Shown: positions 22,976 to 34,202, counted from the stretch's first letter. The stretch is DNA of 64,000 bases from Thuidium tamariscinum (GCA_947034885.2 OX344751.2:14570001-14634000); one strand, 5' to 3'. Notes: generated from the sequence alone by a model not told the origin. Numbers and translations: made by a program.

Positions 22976-25417
22976 GTGTGGATGACCATCTCAATAAAGT
23001 TCTTACAAATAGACACAATTTTTTTCAATTTTTTCAATTTTTTCAAATTTTTTCAAATTTTTTATCAATAAAAAATCTCTATATCTATTTTTTTTTAGAT
23101 TTGGCACTTTCCTAGTTCTTGTACCTAGAGAATTTTACTATGATTTTCCTTTGATGGTTACCTTCATCTTATAAAAAACACATGAGCAAACATGCTAGTA
23201 TGCAAGTATAGATAAAACAATATACAATCGTTAAAAGAAAACTTTTAGAGAAAAAATCTTATTCTAACAAGGATCAAAACTTCTAGTGCAAAACATCATC
23301 CTAAAAAGAGTCAAAATTCTATGGCCCCTACAGGGCAAACCAAAGAAAAAATTATTAATTACAAATGTTACTATCTTGAAATTTGTACTTTCAAATAGTC
23401 TTGAAATTTTATTAACTCATTTCAAATTATTATCTCTAAGTTTCTGCCATTTTGATTTCAAAGAAAAATATTCTTCACTACATAAGAAATAATTTAAAAA
23501 ATCTAGTATATTTTAGAAAATGACTAATGACTATTTGCTCTTAAAATTGTGCATGAAAGTATCTAATAAGGTGAAGTACTTGATGTAGAGGCTTCATTCT
23601 ATGTAGAGCCAAAATTTTATTCTAAGACACTTTTGACCTTATTTTGCAAAATGAGATGAAGTCTTTGTTTTTTCTTCAAATGATGTAGTCTTTAAAATAA
23701 TCCACACATTCAAATGGTTTGAAATTTTTATACACATTACTACAATAGACTTTTTCCTATACTTTTGGAAGGATGAAGTTCAAAAACAATTTACTTTTTA
23801 TTTTAGCCAATTTACTAAAAAATGGTAGTTGATTAAAGCAATTAGAAGTTAATAGATCATTATGAGCCAAATGTTTATATTTTGAGGATATAGATATAGA
23901 CGTAGATATAGATATATAATCACAAAAATAATTTTTTTGTTGTGTTTCAAGAAATTTGATAGAAAATTTCAATACACTTTAGTATACATGGGTTCACCCT
24001 TTGCAACTCACTATATTAACTCATAATAGATTGCAAAACTCCTCATGTGCCATAGCAAAACAATAAACTCATTACTAATTACCACAACTTGTTGTAATAG
24101 TATATTCAATGTCAATGTGAAGATTTGAAAAGTGCAAGACCCCACCACACTAGTTTGAGCTAATGTTGGATGAATAAGATGCAATGAGCTAATGTTGGAT
24201 AGATTTCAAATGAAAATGGATGGCAATTACAGTTTTTGAGACGATATGGCAATAGTGTAGACCTCATTACATTGATTTTATCCAAAATATTGAAAATTTT
24301 CATAATAGTATGCCTCTCAAATGGGATGCTATTTTGTGAGCCTACAAGCGTGAGCCTATGAGTCTGTGAGCTTGTGAGCTTAGAATTTCTAATGAAATTT
24401 TTAATGAATTTTTGGATGTGGAGTTGTGGACCTATTATTGTGCCCTAAGAATTTAGGATTTTTATAGCTAGTAACCCCCTTGTGGGATTTGAAATTTGTG
24501 ACTTTCAGAACTTTTTTTTCCAAAAAATAAAATTCAATTTTTTTCAATTTATTTTTATTTTTCAATTTATTTTTGCAACTCCATCACTCTCCAAAATCCC
24601 TCTTCATATTAAGAGGATTTTTTTGAAGGAGAGGGCTTTAGAGCTCTCAAAACTTTTTTTTTTCATTTTTTCAAATTTATTTTTGTTTTTTTTGTGACTA
24701 TGTCACTAGTTCACTTTTGTTGCAACTTTTCACCCTTCAAATCCTTCTCTCGGTACTGAGAAAACAATTTGAGGGGGATAAAAGTTGGGGGAAAAAAAAA
24801 AAAACTTTTTTTTCTTCCCCCCCCCCTTTCCAGACGCCATCACCCTAAAAAACTCCTTAGGATTCTAGATTTTGGACCTTAAAAAAAATTTAGAATTTCA
24901 AAATTTTTTTTGGAAGGTATTGAAAGGCCCTTTGAAGATAGTAGGGTTTGAAATTTTAAAATAATGTTAACCACACTTCCATGGTCATAAGTCCACTAAA
25001 ATTTTACCATAAATAGATTTTTTTTAAATGACTTTTCTTTTCTTTTCACCTAAAAAATTCAAAGTTTTTTTGGTTAATTTTATGGGCTCACAAAACTTAC
25101 GCTCACAGCTCTCAAGCTCATACTTTTAGGCTTACAAACTAGCGTCGTTGCCTCTCAAATTCATATAATTCACTAATGTGAACAAGTTATTGTAATTACA
25201 ATGAGATGCATTAGTTGTATTGCATTCTACTATTCTACTATAAAAATATACTTTTCTAAGGCTCCTAGAAGTTTTAATTCATTGCAGTAGATCTAAGGAC
25301 TAATTGCACCATTCACTTTTTTGATGCATAATTTTTTGATGGTTGACTATTTTTATAAATTAAATTTTCAATTTTGGGGGTCAAAATAGCTTGATTACTA
25401 TTTTATTTTAAGACCAA

Positions 25418-25821
25418 TTAGTGTGCCATGTGCCATTGTTATAGTCAAATCCAAAGTAAAAGATATTTTTTAACTTTTTATTCATTGAAACTTTGAAATT
25501 CAAAAACTATTTCATCATGAGTCCAAATGCCCCAAAACCAAGCCCATGCACCCTTCCTTGTTGAGAGCTTTCCAATGGTATCAAGATTGCTACCAAAATC
25601 AAAATAAAAGTTATTTTTTATTTTTTAAAACAAAAAAAATTCAAAAATCCATAACTTTTTCACTGTGCATCGAAATGCCACAAAACCAAGTCCGTGCACC
25701 CTTCCTTGTTGAGAGCTTTTTGATGGTACCAAGCACACAAAGCCAAATGCACGGTCCATGAGATCTCAACATGACAAATTAAACAAAACAAAACAAACTA
25801 CATGTCTTGAGGTATAAAAGA
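25418..25821 (-). mobile_element. Non-autonomous Helitron-like unit (array member 1, minus)
   Basis: Read on the minus strand it starts TCTTTTATACC at 25821 and ends CTAA followed by T near 25,419. It shares the family core (AAGCTCTCaacaaggaaggg, TTGGTTTTGTGGCATT type phrases). It is longer than its neighbours because the core is duplicated internally (about 25,500-25,590 and 25,640-25,735). Non-coding. Confidence 0.5.
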
Positions 25822-26093
25822 CTAGAGTGTTATGTGCCGATGCCACGGTTAGAACTAAAATAAAAGTAATTTTCTAATTTTTGAGAACCATGATAACTTT
25901 GAAAATTCAATAACTTTTGCATTGTAGGTTGAAACGCCACAAAACCAAGCCTATGCAGCCTTCTTTGCTGAGAGCTTTCCGACAGTACTAAACACCCAAC
26001 CGGGGGATGTACAGATTGGGAGATCTCAACATGACAAACAAAATAAAACAAAACAAAACAAACTACTTCATTTAAGGTATAGACTAGTGGGCC
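25822..26093 (-). mobile_element. Non-autonomous Helitron-like unit (array member 2, minus)
   Basis: Minus-strand reading begins TCTATACCTTAAATG at 26093 and ends CTCTAG at 25822. It abuts member 1 directly (CTAG|TC junction) and has the same core as the solo copy at 44,519. No open frame of note. Confidence 0.55.
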
Positions 26094-27036
26094 CTATGTC
26101 GATGCCATAGTCAAAACTAAAGTAAAAGTAATTTTCTAATTTTTTAATTCATTAAAACTTTGAAATTCAATAACTTTCTCATTATAAGTCGAAATGCCAC
26201 GAAACCAAGCCCGTGCACCCTTCCTTGCTAAAAGCTTTCCGATGGTACCAAGCATGCACGGGTCGGGAGATCTCAACGTGATAGGGTCGTTGCAAGAAAC
26301 ACTTACTGGTTTTGTCTCAAAATGGCCTTTTTCTATGAGTCCTGTGACTTTTGGAATAAATTTCTTTTAACTAAAATAAAATATGAATAATTTGAAGAGC
26401 AATGAACATATTATGTCTCTTAAAATTGAGATCTAAGAAAATTTACCTCTAAAAGTTATGCACAAAAAAGGACAATGGAAAATACAATGAAAATAGACAC
26501 TTTTTTCTTTGATTTATTAAAAATAGTAAAAAAATTCAAATAAATAAAATAAAATAATTAATTTTTCCTAACTTAAAGATTATTTTTCTCCAATAAATTT
26601 CATCTTACAAGTGTACCTTAGTAGTGCACTTTGAGCACTTGTGGAAGTTGGATAGTTTAATATTGTCAAAAAATATTTTTAGATCTTGTGTAACTATTCT
26701 AGAGGTCTATGCATGCCAATTTTCAGCTCAAAATTTTCTTTTCTAGGGTCAAAAATAGGACTAAAACCCCCCAAAATGGCCAAAGTAGAGTAGTAGACAT
26801 CTAATTGGGGGAAGTTTAAAAATAATAAAATATATTTTTTTAAATAAAAAAAAGTACACAACATCTAAATTTTTTTTTAAACCTTCATTACAAATTTCAA
26901 GTCAAAAAAACTAAAGATGAAAAAGTTATGAGCAAAAAACTACCTAGTAAAGGTCAAGGGGACAAAAAAAAGGACAAGTGTTTCTTGCAATCACTTGACA
27001 AACAAACAAAACAAACTACCTGTCTTAAAGTATAGA
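26094..27036 (-). mobile_element. Non-autonomous Helitron-like unit (array member 3, minus), split by an insertion
   Basis: It begins TCTATACTTTAAG at 27036 (preceded by A) and ends GGGCCCACTAG at 26094 on the minus strand. Removing the 714-bp insert (26282-26995) leaves about 226 bp, close to the other copies. Head-to-tail with member 2. Confidence 0.6.
26282..26995. mobile_element. Nested MITE-like element with TTGCAAGAAACACTT ends, inserted in a Helitron-like unit
   Basis: The ends are TAGGGTCGTTGCAAGAAACA... and the inverse of AGTGATTGCAAGAAACACTT. TGA occurs on both sides (26279-26281 and 26996-26998), and the host sequence GATCTCAAC.TGACAAAC rejoins exactly, so the boundaries and a 3-bp target duplication are clear. 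About 714 bp, AT-rich, no coding capacity. Its terminal repeat is shared with the foldback at 30216-31306. Confidence 0.65.
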
Positions 27037-27166
27037 TAAATGTCTTAAGGTACAAAAATTACTAAAACTGATCTAGGTATCACCTAATTTTGGAATAGAT
27101 ATCAACAAGTATCACCCAAAAATCCCATGAGTATCAAAGAAATTGATGGCTACTTCTCTGAAATGA

Positions 27167-27424
27167 TCTATACCTTAAGATAGGTAGTTTGTTTTGTTTG
27201 TTTGTTTTGTTTGTCACGTTGATATCTCTAGGCCCATCCATCCCCCATGTGCGTGCTTGGTACCGTCAGAAAGCTCTTGGCAAGGAGGGGTGCACAGGCT
27301 TGGTTTCGTAGCATTCCGACGTACAACAAGAAAATTATTGAATTTCAAAGTTTTAATGGATTATAAAATTATAAAATATCTTTTACTTTAGTTCTGATTG
27401 TGGCATCGGCATAGGACCCACTAG
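27167..27424 (+). mobile_element. Non-autonomous Helitron-like unit (plus)
   Basis: 258 bp, 5' A|TCTATACCTTAAGA and 3' GGACCCACTAG|T, the A-T insertion and CTRR end expected of Helitrons. It is opposite in orientation to members 1-3, so the cluster 25.4-27.7 kb forms a large inverted arrangement. Confidence 0.6.
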
Positions 27425-27439
27425 TAACAAATGATAAAA

Positions 27440-27694
27440 TCTATACCGTCCTTAAGGAAGGTAGTTTGTTTCATTTGTTTTGTCACGTTGAGATCTCCCA
27501 ACCTGTGCATCTACCGATTGCATGCTTGGTACAGTTGGAAAGCTCTCGGTGAGGAGGGGTGCACGGGCTTGGTTTCGTGGCATTCTGACTTACGGCAAGA
27601 AAGTTATTGAATTTCAAAGTTATTATGGTTTTCAAAAATTAGAAAATTACTTTTACTTTAGTTCTGACTGTGGCATCGGCAGAGGGCCCACTAG
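27440..27694 (+). mobile_element. Non-autonomous Helitron-like unit (plus)
   Basis: 255 bp, 5' A|TCTATACCGTCCTTAAGG and 3' GGGCCCACTAG|T. Directly follows the previous copy with a 15-bp spacer, and has the same internal phrases (GTTTTGTCACGTTGAGATCT, TGGTTTCGTGGCATTC). Confidence 0.62.
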
Positions 27695-27748
27695 TAATTA
27701 TTTAAGAAAAAATACATTGAATTGCACTCCTTGTTGTCCAAAAGTTGT

Positions 27749-28022
27749 AAGGTGGGTACACCTAAAATTGCACCTCACCTAAAAGTATCCTCTATAGTTG
27801 TTGTACATTTCTGAATTCCATTATGTACCTATTTGGCTAAAGCTCTTTTAGAAACAAACTTTGAACCTTAATAACTTTTGCATATCGTATCCAAATACTA
27901 CAATTTTTGGTGCATTGGAACGTGCTTTCACTTGCCAAGAAGACTATATGAAAATTTGATCAGACCAATAATAGTTACTAGTGGCAGTACCAAAAAGTGG
28001 CGCTTTTAGGTGTACCCACTTA
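27749..28022. mobile_element. MITE with GTGGGTACACCTAAAA terminal repeats
   Basis: Left AAGGTGGGTACACCTAAAAT and right end inverse AAGTGGGTACACCTAAAAGC, about 275 bp apart. Non-coding interior. A relative lies at 61,935-62,213. Target duplication not resolved. Confidence 0.55.
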
Positions 28023-28471
28023 AATATGGCCGGGGATCAGTTTCTTACTCACTGCTACTTAGAGATGCCGACTGACTGATGAGTTTTCAGCAGACTGGAG
28101 TTTTCAGGAGACAAATTCTTAAGCCTTGATTTTGGGTCTATCGAAGTCGGTAGGTGTCATAGGCCATCCGTACTAAAAAATTTAAGTTAAAAAAATTCAA
28201 ATTTAAAAAAATAAATTATAAACTCTTTGCCCATTGGTGGTCTGGTAGTTCTCACTAGGTTCCGTGAATGACGGAAAGACTGCAAGTTAAGTAAATTAAT
28301 CAAGGATAAGTTCAAAAACGCGTGATATTGAAGAAAGGATGACTCGCTCCCTAAAGGCCGGTAGGATCACCTGAAAAGAGACTGGCATATCCCCCTCTCC
28401 CCAGAAAAGAAAGAGCCAGACACAGGTCTGCAATTAAGTTAACCTTGAGTATTTCACACATTTCCAACCAC

Positions 28472-29451
28472 TTAACCCCTCACCGCCCAAGAGGCCCAAA
28501 AGTGTCCTCACACAGTCTAGCAGACAACTTCAAAGTGCTGTAACTTTTGCACATCACGTCCAAATTCAATAAAAACTTGTTGGTAAAGTTGCGCATAGAA
28601 GTCTACTTTCTATGGAAAAAAATTCAGATCAATACAAGTTGTATTGAATTTTTGGCAGCCAATCAAATCTTGCAGGTTCAATTTGAGTTCACCAAATTGC
28701 ATGCTAGGGCTGCAACTTTGGGGGCTTCTATCTTTTTCATTCAATGCTTGATTTCAATCAAATTTGTTGGGTTTTTTTTGCCTTGAAGGGTAGTTACTTT
28801 GGTAAAATTTTCATCTCAATCCAAGTTGTTTTGAATGTTTGAGAGCAATTTGAAGTTCAAAATCCTGTCATTTTTGGAAAGTAGTGAACTTTGGTGACTT
28901 ATAACTTCTTTTTACATGGTCCATTTACAACAATTTTTGTTGGAAAAGTTGAGCACACTAGTCTACTTTTAGTGGTTCAAATTTCGTATCAATCCAAGAA
29001 CTATTGAGTGACTAAGAAGCATTTTAGTAAAGAGAGGTTCAACCATAGATGTGATTTTTTGCAACTTTTTTCACTATTTTTTGACATTTCAAAACAATTT
29101 TGCAAACACAATGAGTCAATTTAATGATATTTTTTTTCACCAAAATATTTTTCTTTTCTTTTTGAATCATTTTGTAGTTTAAATTTTTTTTCATTTGAGT
29201 AGGTTTAGAAATCAAATTTCACCTCTAAATGTGTTTTTAAGAAAATTTCAACATCTTTTTTGAACACTAAAATATTATAATCTTCCAATCTATACTATCA
29301 AATGACTCCAAATTTGATCTACAACATCTTTAACATGCACACTACAAGATTGTATGGTTCAGATTTTCATACATTACTCACAATTAGACTTATAACACTT
29401 GAAAATAGGGTTGTTTCTGACATGAACGAGGCTCGGGCGATGAGGGGTTAA
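28472..29451. mobile_element. TTAA-bounded element with TTAACCCCTC inverted ends
   Basis: The left end TTAACCCCTCACCGCCCAAG pairs with the right end CTCGGGCGATGAGGGGTTAA (inverse TTAACCCCTCATCGCCCGAG). 980 bp in total, non-coding. The interior holds diverged repeats: 'gtaacttttgcacatcac..tccaa' and 'ataacttctttttacatggtcca', each followed by a 'gttggtaaagttg..ca..gtctactt' phrase. A TTAA flank is the piggyBac signature, but no transposase is present, so the class is unproven. Confidence 0.5.
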
Positions 29452-29673
29452 GCAATTACACATATGTAGAGATCAACTTTTTTGAATGCAAATATTTCTT
29501 CATGTACAGAAATAGAATTTGGAAAGATGCCATATTTTTTCAAAATTTTTATTACACAAATTGTAATTACTATGAATTTCTTCTCCCCCATAAAAATTGC
29601 AACATAGCCATTCAAGAACCATAGATTTCACAATTTATGCCTCTAGGCAGATTTACCAAAAACAAAAACAAAA

Positions 29674-31407
29674 GACTGATCTCAATCAATCAATCAATCA
29701 CATGTAGCTTTCCATGATTACCGTAGTTACTTAGAGGAAACACTTGGAGATTCAAACTTTCAGAATTTTCTTCTAGCAAAATAGAATGAATGATCTACTT
29801 ATAGGATTTCTAGAAAAGAAAAAGGCTGCTCCAAGAAATTCTAGACACCAATGAATCATGAGAAAGTTTTTTTTTTAATGATGCTGTCTAAAATTTCCTA
29901 AGTCTAAGTTTATTGAAACCTTGGTGGATTCCTTAACAATTACAATTCAAAAAAGTCAAACTACTATTTTCACCACTCTGTATAATACGATGCGACATTA
30001 CTGAGCAAACATAGTGACAAAAACTACCTTATTTTGAAGTAGCTTGAGTTCTCCAACTTTACCGCTGTACTGATCAAAGAGACGTCGGCTCTCCGCTCTC
30101 TGCATGTGCATAAACTCAACTTCAACATCTAAAATTGACGATTCAATTACAATCAACAATAAAAATACTAGCAAATTGTGGTATTTTGCTCTTACACATG
30201 TGAAAGATCATTTCTGGGTAAATGCAAGAAATACTTGTACTATTTGTTGCATTTCGTCACACCTTAGTTTTTTTATTTTTATTTTAGCCATAACTTTTGT
30301 GTTTTAGTTCCAAATGACTCAAAATTTATATGGGAGCTACTCATAGCTATTATGTATCTAAAATGAATTTTGTAAATCTTTCAAAAATAATTTATTATTT
30401 TTAAATAGCCCCCAAAATTTCTCACAGTACTTAATTTAAGGGTTTTTAGCACCCCGAATCTCCTAAAAAACGAATTTTGATCTAAAATTTGGAGAGGATG
30501 GTCTTTTAATAGACTTATAGCTACTGTCCAAAGGAATTCTAAGAATATTTATTTTTATGTGTTATAGAAGTCCACAAAGAGAACTTCATTCTGCATTTTT
30601 TTCCAAAGGTATAAAACATTATTTTGGTGAGTTTTCTGGTCAAATCTCATAACCAAAAAGTTTTTTCAAATGCTATATTTTTATGTATTTAAAAAAAAAA
30701 TCCTATTTTTTACAAATTAAAATGTCACAAGTTGTATTTTCTTCACCGGAACTTTGGACATAGAATTCTCATAGAATTCCAGTGAAGAAAATACAACTTG
30801 TGACATTTTTATTTGTAGAAAATAGGATTATTATTTTTTTAAATATATAAAAATACAAAACTTGAAAAAACTTTTTGGTGACAAAATTTGACTAAAAAAA
30901 TCAACAAAATAATGTTTCATACCTTTGGAAAAAAATGCAAAATGAAGCTCTCTTTGTGGACTTTTACAACACACAAAAATAAGTATTTTTAGAATCCCTT
31001 CAAGTGGTAAGTATAATTCTACTAAGAAACCATCCTCTCCAAATTTTAGGTCAAAATTCGTTTTTTTTGGAGATAAATGGTACTAAAAACCCATAAATTG
31101 AGTATTGTGAGAAATTTTTGGGGCTATTTAAAAATAATAAATTATTTTTGAAAAATCTCCAAAATTCTTTATAGATACATAATATCTATGAGTAGCTTTC
31201 CTATAAATTTTGAGTCATTTGGAGCTAAAACACAAAAGTTATAGCTAAAAAAAAAGTAAAAAACTAGGGTGTGACAAAAGGCTTTAAGTGTTTCTTGCAT
31301 TCACCCTTCTTCACAATAGTACAATAGGTTGACAAGATATCCTAGAACATGTGAAATCTAGTAGTAGTGAATGAAGAAGCAATCCCTCCTCTTTGAATTC
31401 AAAGACC
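29674..31407 (-). pseudogene. Duplicated fragment of the HUB/BRE1-like gene, split by a foldback element
   Basis: 29,674-30,215 and 31,307-31,407 match 52,985-53,505 and 53,540-53,700 of the HUB gene, introns included, at a high but not perfect level. The copy contains the 101-bp exon (30128-30028) with its splice signals and open frame (EVEFMHMQRAESRRL...). It also contains the start of the next exon's TGTGTAAG donor area and, after the insert, part of the upstream exon. The 1,091-bp foldback 30216-31306 sits between. It has no promoter or RING and is a genomic-DNA duplicate, not a retrocopy, because introns are present. Confidence 0.82.
30216..31306. mobile_element. Foldback (palindromic) element, 1.09 kb
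   Basis: The two arms are inverse copies over nearly the whole length. The outer ends are GGGTAAATGCAAGAAATACT and the inverse of GGGTGAATGCAAGAAACACT. The centre near 30,770 reads TTCACCGGAAC...AGTGAAG between CACAAGTTGTATTTTC and its complement. The flanks TTCT on both sides suggest a short target duplication. Non-coding. The transcript of either strand would fold into an approximately 500-bp stem. Confidence 0.75.
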
Positions 31408-31589
31408 TGATAAGATGAAGTCCTAAACAATTATGGTACTATACAGCTAGCATGTGGGATTTTCAGCACTTTTTTTTAATAGGTTGCAATCTTCAAATTA
31501 GAAACTAAGGCAGGCCAAAGGAATGAAAAAACACTAACGTGCACCAGGATGTCCCCAGGAGCACCAATGCAGCTGTCTGGATCAAGCCC

Positions 31590-31785
31590 CACTATAAGAA
31601 ACTCATGTTTTAGGTGATGGATTTTAGATGACATCCAATGTAGCAACTCATGTTCTTATGCCAACAATGATGTCCGCCATAACATCTTAATGTTATGGCG
31701 GACATCATTGTTGGCATAAAAACATGAGTTGCTACATTGAATGACACCAAAAATCCATCATCTAAAACATGAATTTTTTATAGTG
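31590..31785. mobile_element. CACTA-type foldback MITE (196 bp)
   Basis: CACTATAAGAAACTCATGTT at the left mirrors AACATGAATTTTTTATAGTG at the right. The whole element is a near-perfect palindrome centred at about 31,688 (CATAACATCTTAATGTTATGG). No clear 3-bp duplication. Same family as 34,203-34,370. Confidence 0.7.
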
Positions 31786-31831
31786 CATCCATGCGATTTT
31801 CGATGTACATTTGCTGGACACAAGAATCCAC

Positions 31832-32460
31832 CTATTTGCATGCATCTTTTGTGCAAAAAACAACTTGCAATAGATCACCTTGGTGACAAGGAACGATTGT
31901 CTTTGAATGAAAATTGGGGATGCACATTGCTCCAATGACAATGTCAAACTGGTGTTGATGTTGGGGTTGCTCACCGTACATGTTATGATTACAAAAAGCC
32001 TCCCATCCTGCCTTGTCCACTCCACTTTGAAACCATTGGACTTTGAACTTCCTTTTTGCATTGGGTGGAGGAATGTCTCCATGTAGGATCTCCAGATTGA
32101 GATCAAATTGAAAAACAACAACTGTATCATTGGGTTTTTTACTAAGGTGATTATGGAGGGGGAATTCAAAAGCTACTGTCACCTAGTTTGTAACATAAAA
32201 AGCCAGTGCAGGTGAAAACTCTGTGCCTGGCTTGAAAGGTTGAATATCCAATCGAGAAAATCCATCGCTTGCTGAAAGTCAGGTTCCGTGGTAAAAATAA
32301 GCAACTCCACTAGTATAATACGGGTCGTATGGGATTTGATCAACTCTTGTATCAAAATGCAGAAAAAATAAACGTCCTCGCTTTCCAATGTTAAAAGTCC
32401 TATTGCAGCTCTGCACTTCATTCCCTTTTGGGGGGTCTTATAATTGCAGAGATTTACCAT
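31832..32460 (-). pseudogene. Unrecognised open frames, possibly transposon-derived
   Basis: Two adjoining minus-strand frames (32460-32179, 93 residues; 32182-31832, 116 residues), in different frames. They have less AT-biased, protein-like content (e.g. KVQWFQSGVDKAGWEAF, YGEQPQHQHQFDIVIGAM). I do not recognise a family. The setting between MITEs suggests a decayed element gene. Could also be chance. Confidence 0.25.
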
Positions 32461-32695
32461 AATTCGTTTGACATCTTGAAAAAACTACCCATTAATTCTC
32501 TCTTCTTGCAACACTTCACCATCACCTCCATCATCACCCCCATTTTGTCCTCCCTATTCTCTGCCTTTGCCTCTGATTACCCTCCCTGAACCTCTCCCTC
32601 CATTTTTTCCCTTGGGTATTCTTCTAAGAAGTACATTCTGCCTCAATGACCTCCTCCTCTGAACTTGATGCCATTCCTCATGGTCACTCTCAATA

Positions 32696-32934
32696 CACTA
32701 GAAGAAAACCATGTTAAAATCTGTGAAAACACGTCATATAGTTTATGTTGAGTTCTTGTTTCAAAACACAGTGAAAATGCAGTCAAAACGCAAAAAAATG
32801 CAAAAAAATGCAAAAAAATGCTTTTTTTGCGTTTTTTTGCGTTTTGACTGCATTTTCACTGCGTTTTGAAACAAGAACTCAACATAAACTACATGACATG
32901 TTTTCATAGATTTTAACATGGTTTTCTTCTAGTG
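32696..32934. mobile_element. CACTA-type perfect-hairpin MITE with ATA target duplication
   Basis: 239 bp from CACTAGAAGAAAACCATGTT to AACATGGTTTTCTTCTAGTG, flanked by ATA on both sides (32693-32695, 32935-32937). The arms are almost identical, meeting at 'gcaaaaaaatgctttttttgc' near 32,820. CACTA (EnSpm/CMC) elements make 3-bp duplications, and the ends CACTA fit. Confidence 0.85.
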
Positions 32935-34202
32935 ATAGGCTCATGCACACACTCTTCATACACACTCTCTTGCAATGTTTTGAGAATATTTCTCAAAATA
33001 TTCTCTTTGCTTGGGATGAGTGCAGTTTTCACACCCAGACTTGATTCCTTCAAAGCCTCTCGTGTTGACTCTATGTGATGTGAGTGATTCTAACTCCACA
33101 CTTGAGCTTTAAATCTATCACACGGATTCTATATCTAATCAAGTATTATCTCTAATTGGGTGTTTTCAAGAGTGCCTTTCAAGCAATTAACTCTTTCAAT
33201 TACATCTTCTAATTGTTAATTTTCTCTAACCAGTTTCAATAGTTAATAGTTAAAGCTTTCTTTGTAAAGGTTTCTAATCTATCTTTAATCTAAATTAATA
33301 TTCACTACTCTATACTACCTATTCTAATCTATCGTATGAAATTCTAACTAACCCTAACTCCAAGCATTTGGTAAAAGGAAACTTAACAACAAAACAATAA
33401 AAATAAAAATTAAATGAGAGCGATTTACCTCCTTGGCGTAAATCTTCATCGTTCCGTCATCTCTCATCATCATGTGGATATAATCGCTAGCAATCTCACC
33501 ATTGTAATCATCATGATTCTCCATCTAATCCATAATAATTCCTCATGGTTGTTGGTGAACTAAATTTTATCCTAATTGAAAGCAAATACTAATGGTTATG
33601 TAGATCTAATTTATTTGCGTATTTCTTTTCAATTCCTAATTTTCGGTAATTAGAAAATATCACAAATTAATTTAATCCACTTAAACAACTAAATTCCAAA
33701 TAAATCTATTATAATGTGAAAATCAATTGAAAATCCCAGCTAATTTGTTAATCTTTTGCTATAGTTTTCTTCTTTTTAAATCTCTATTCTAGTTTTGAAT
33801 ATCAACTAATTAATAAAGAATCTAGAAAATCTAACCAAATCCTTTCGAATTTAATTAATTTATGAATTTCCTTTAATTCTTAAAGAAATTAGTTGTCGCT
33901 TTTGTCCTTTTCCCCTTAGGCTTATTAATTAATTTGATTCAACGATTATCATCAAATCTTTTCAAATCTAATTAATTTTGAATTCCTTTTAATTCTTAAA
34001 GAAATTGGTTGTCAAATTTTTTTTCCTTCTTGGCTTATTAGGCCTAATAAAACAAAACTAACAAAATCCAAACTTCCAAAGAATTTAATTAATAACTAAC
34101 TACCAAAGAATGTAGAATAAACCTAAAGAATAAGAACAACTTCAATAGTAAGATTTTTAATAAATTAGTTTTTTAAATGGCAAGGGTCAAGGCAAGAGAA
34201 AA
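32935..34202. other. AT-rich spacer
   Basis: No gene or element ends recognised. It includes two similar runs, 'aatttcctttaattcttaaagaaatt' (33,867-33,892) and 'aattccttttaattcttaaagaaatt' (33,981-34,006), each followed by a 'ggcttatta' phrase, a diverged direct repeat about 115 bp apart. Confidence 0.35.

Larger units (their letters stand above)
19570..25417. other. AT-rich gene-poor stretch
   Basis: No gene found; open frames are short and AT-biased. Contents: the tail of the hAT element (to about 20.2 kb), a tRNA-like B-box at 20,007-20,025, tandem repeats near 22.05-22.29 kb, a degenerate fragment at 22,820-22,975 related to the 30.2-kb foldback element, and long A/T and C homopolymers near 24,780-24,830. 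The rest shows nothing I can name. Confidence 0.4.

Noticed and set aside
25500..27700. Repeated units as a CRISPR-like array or a satellite
   Set aside because: Units are 245-400 bp with transposon ends, nested insertion and mixed orientation in a eukaryotic genome.
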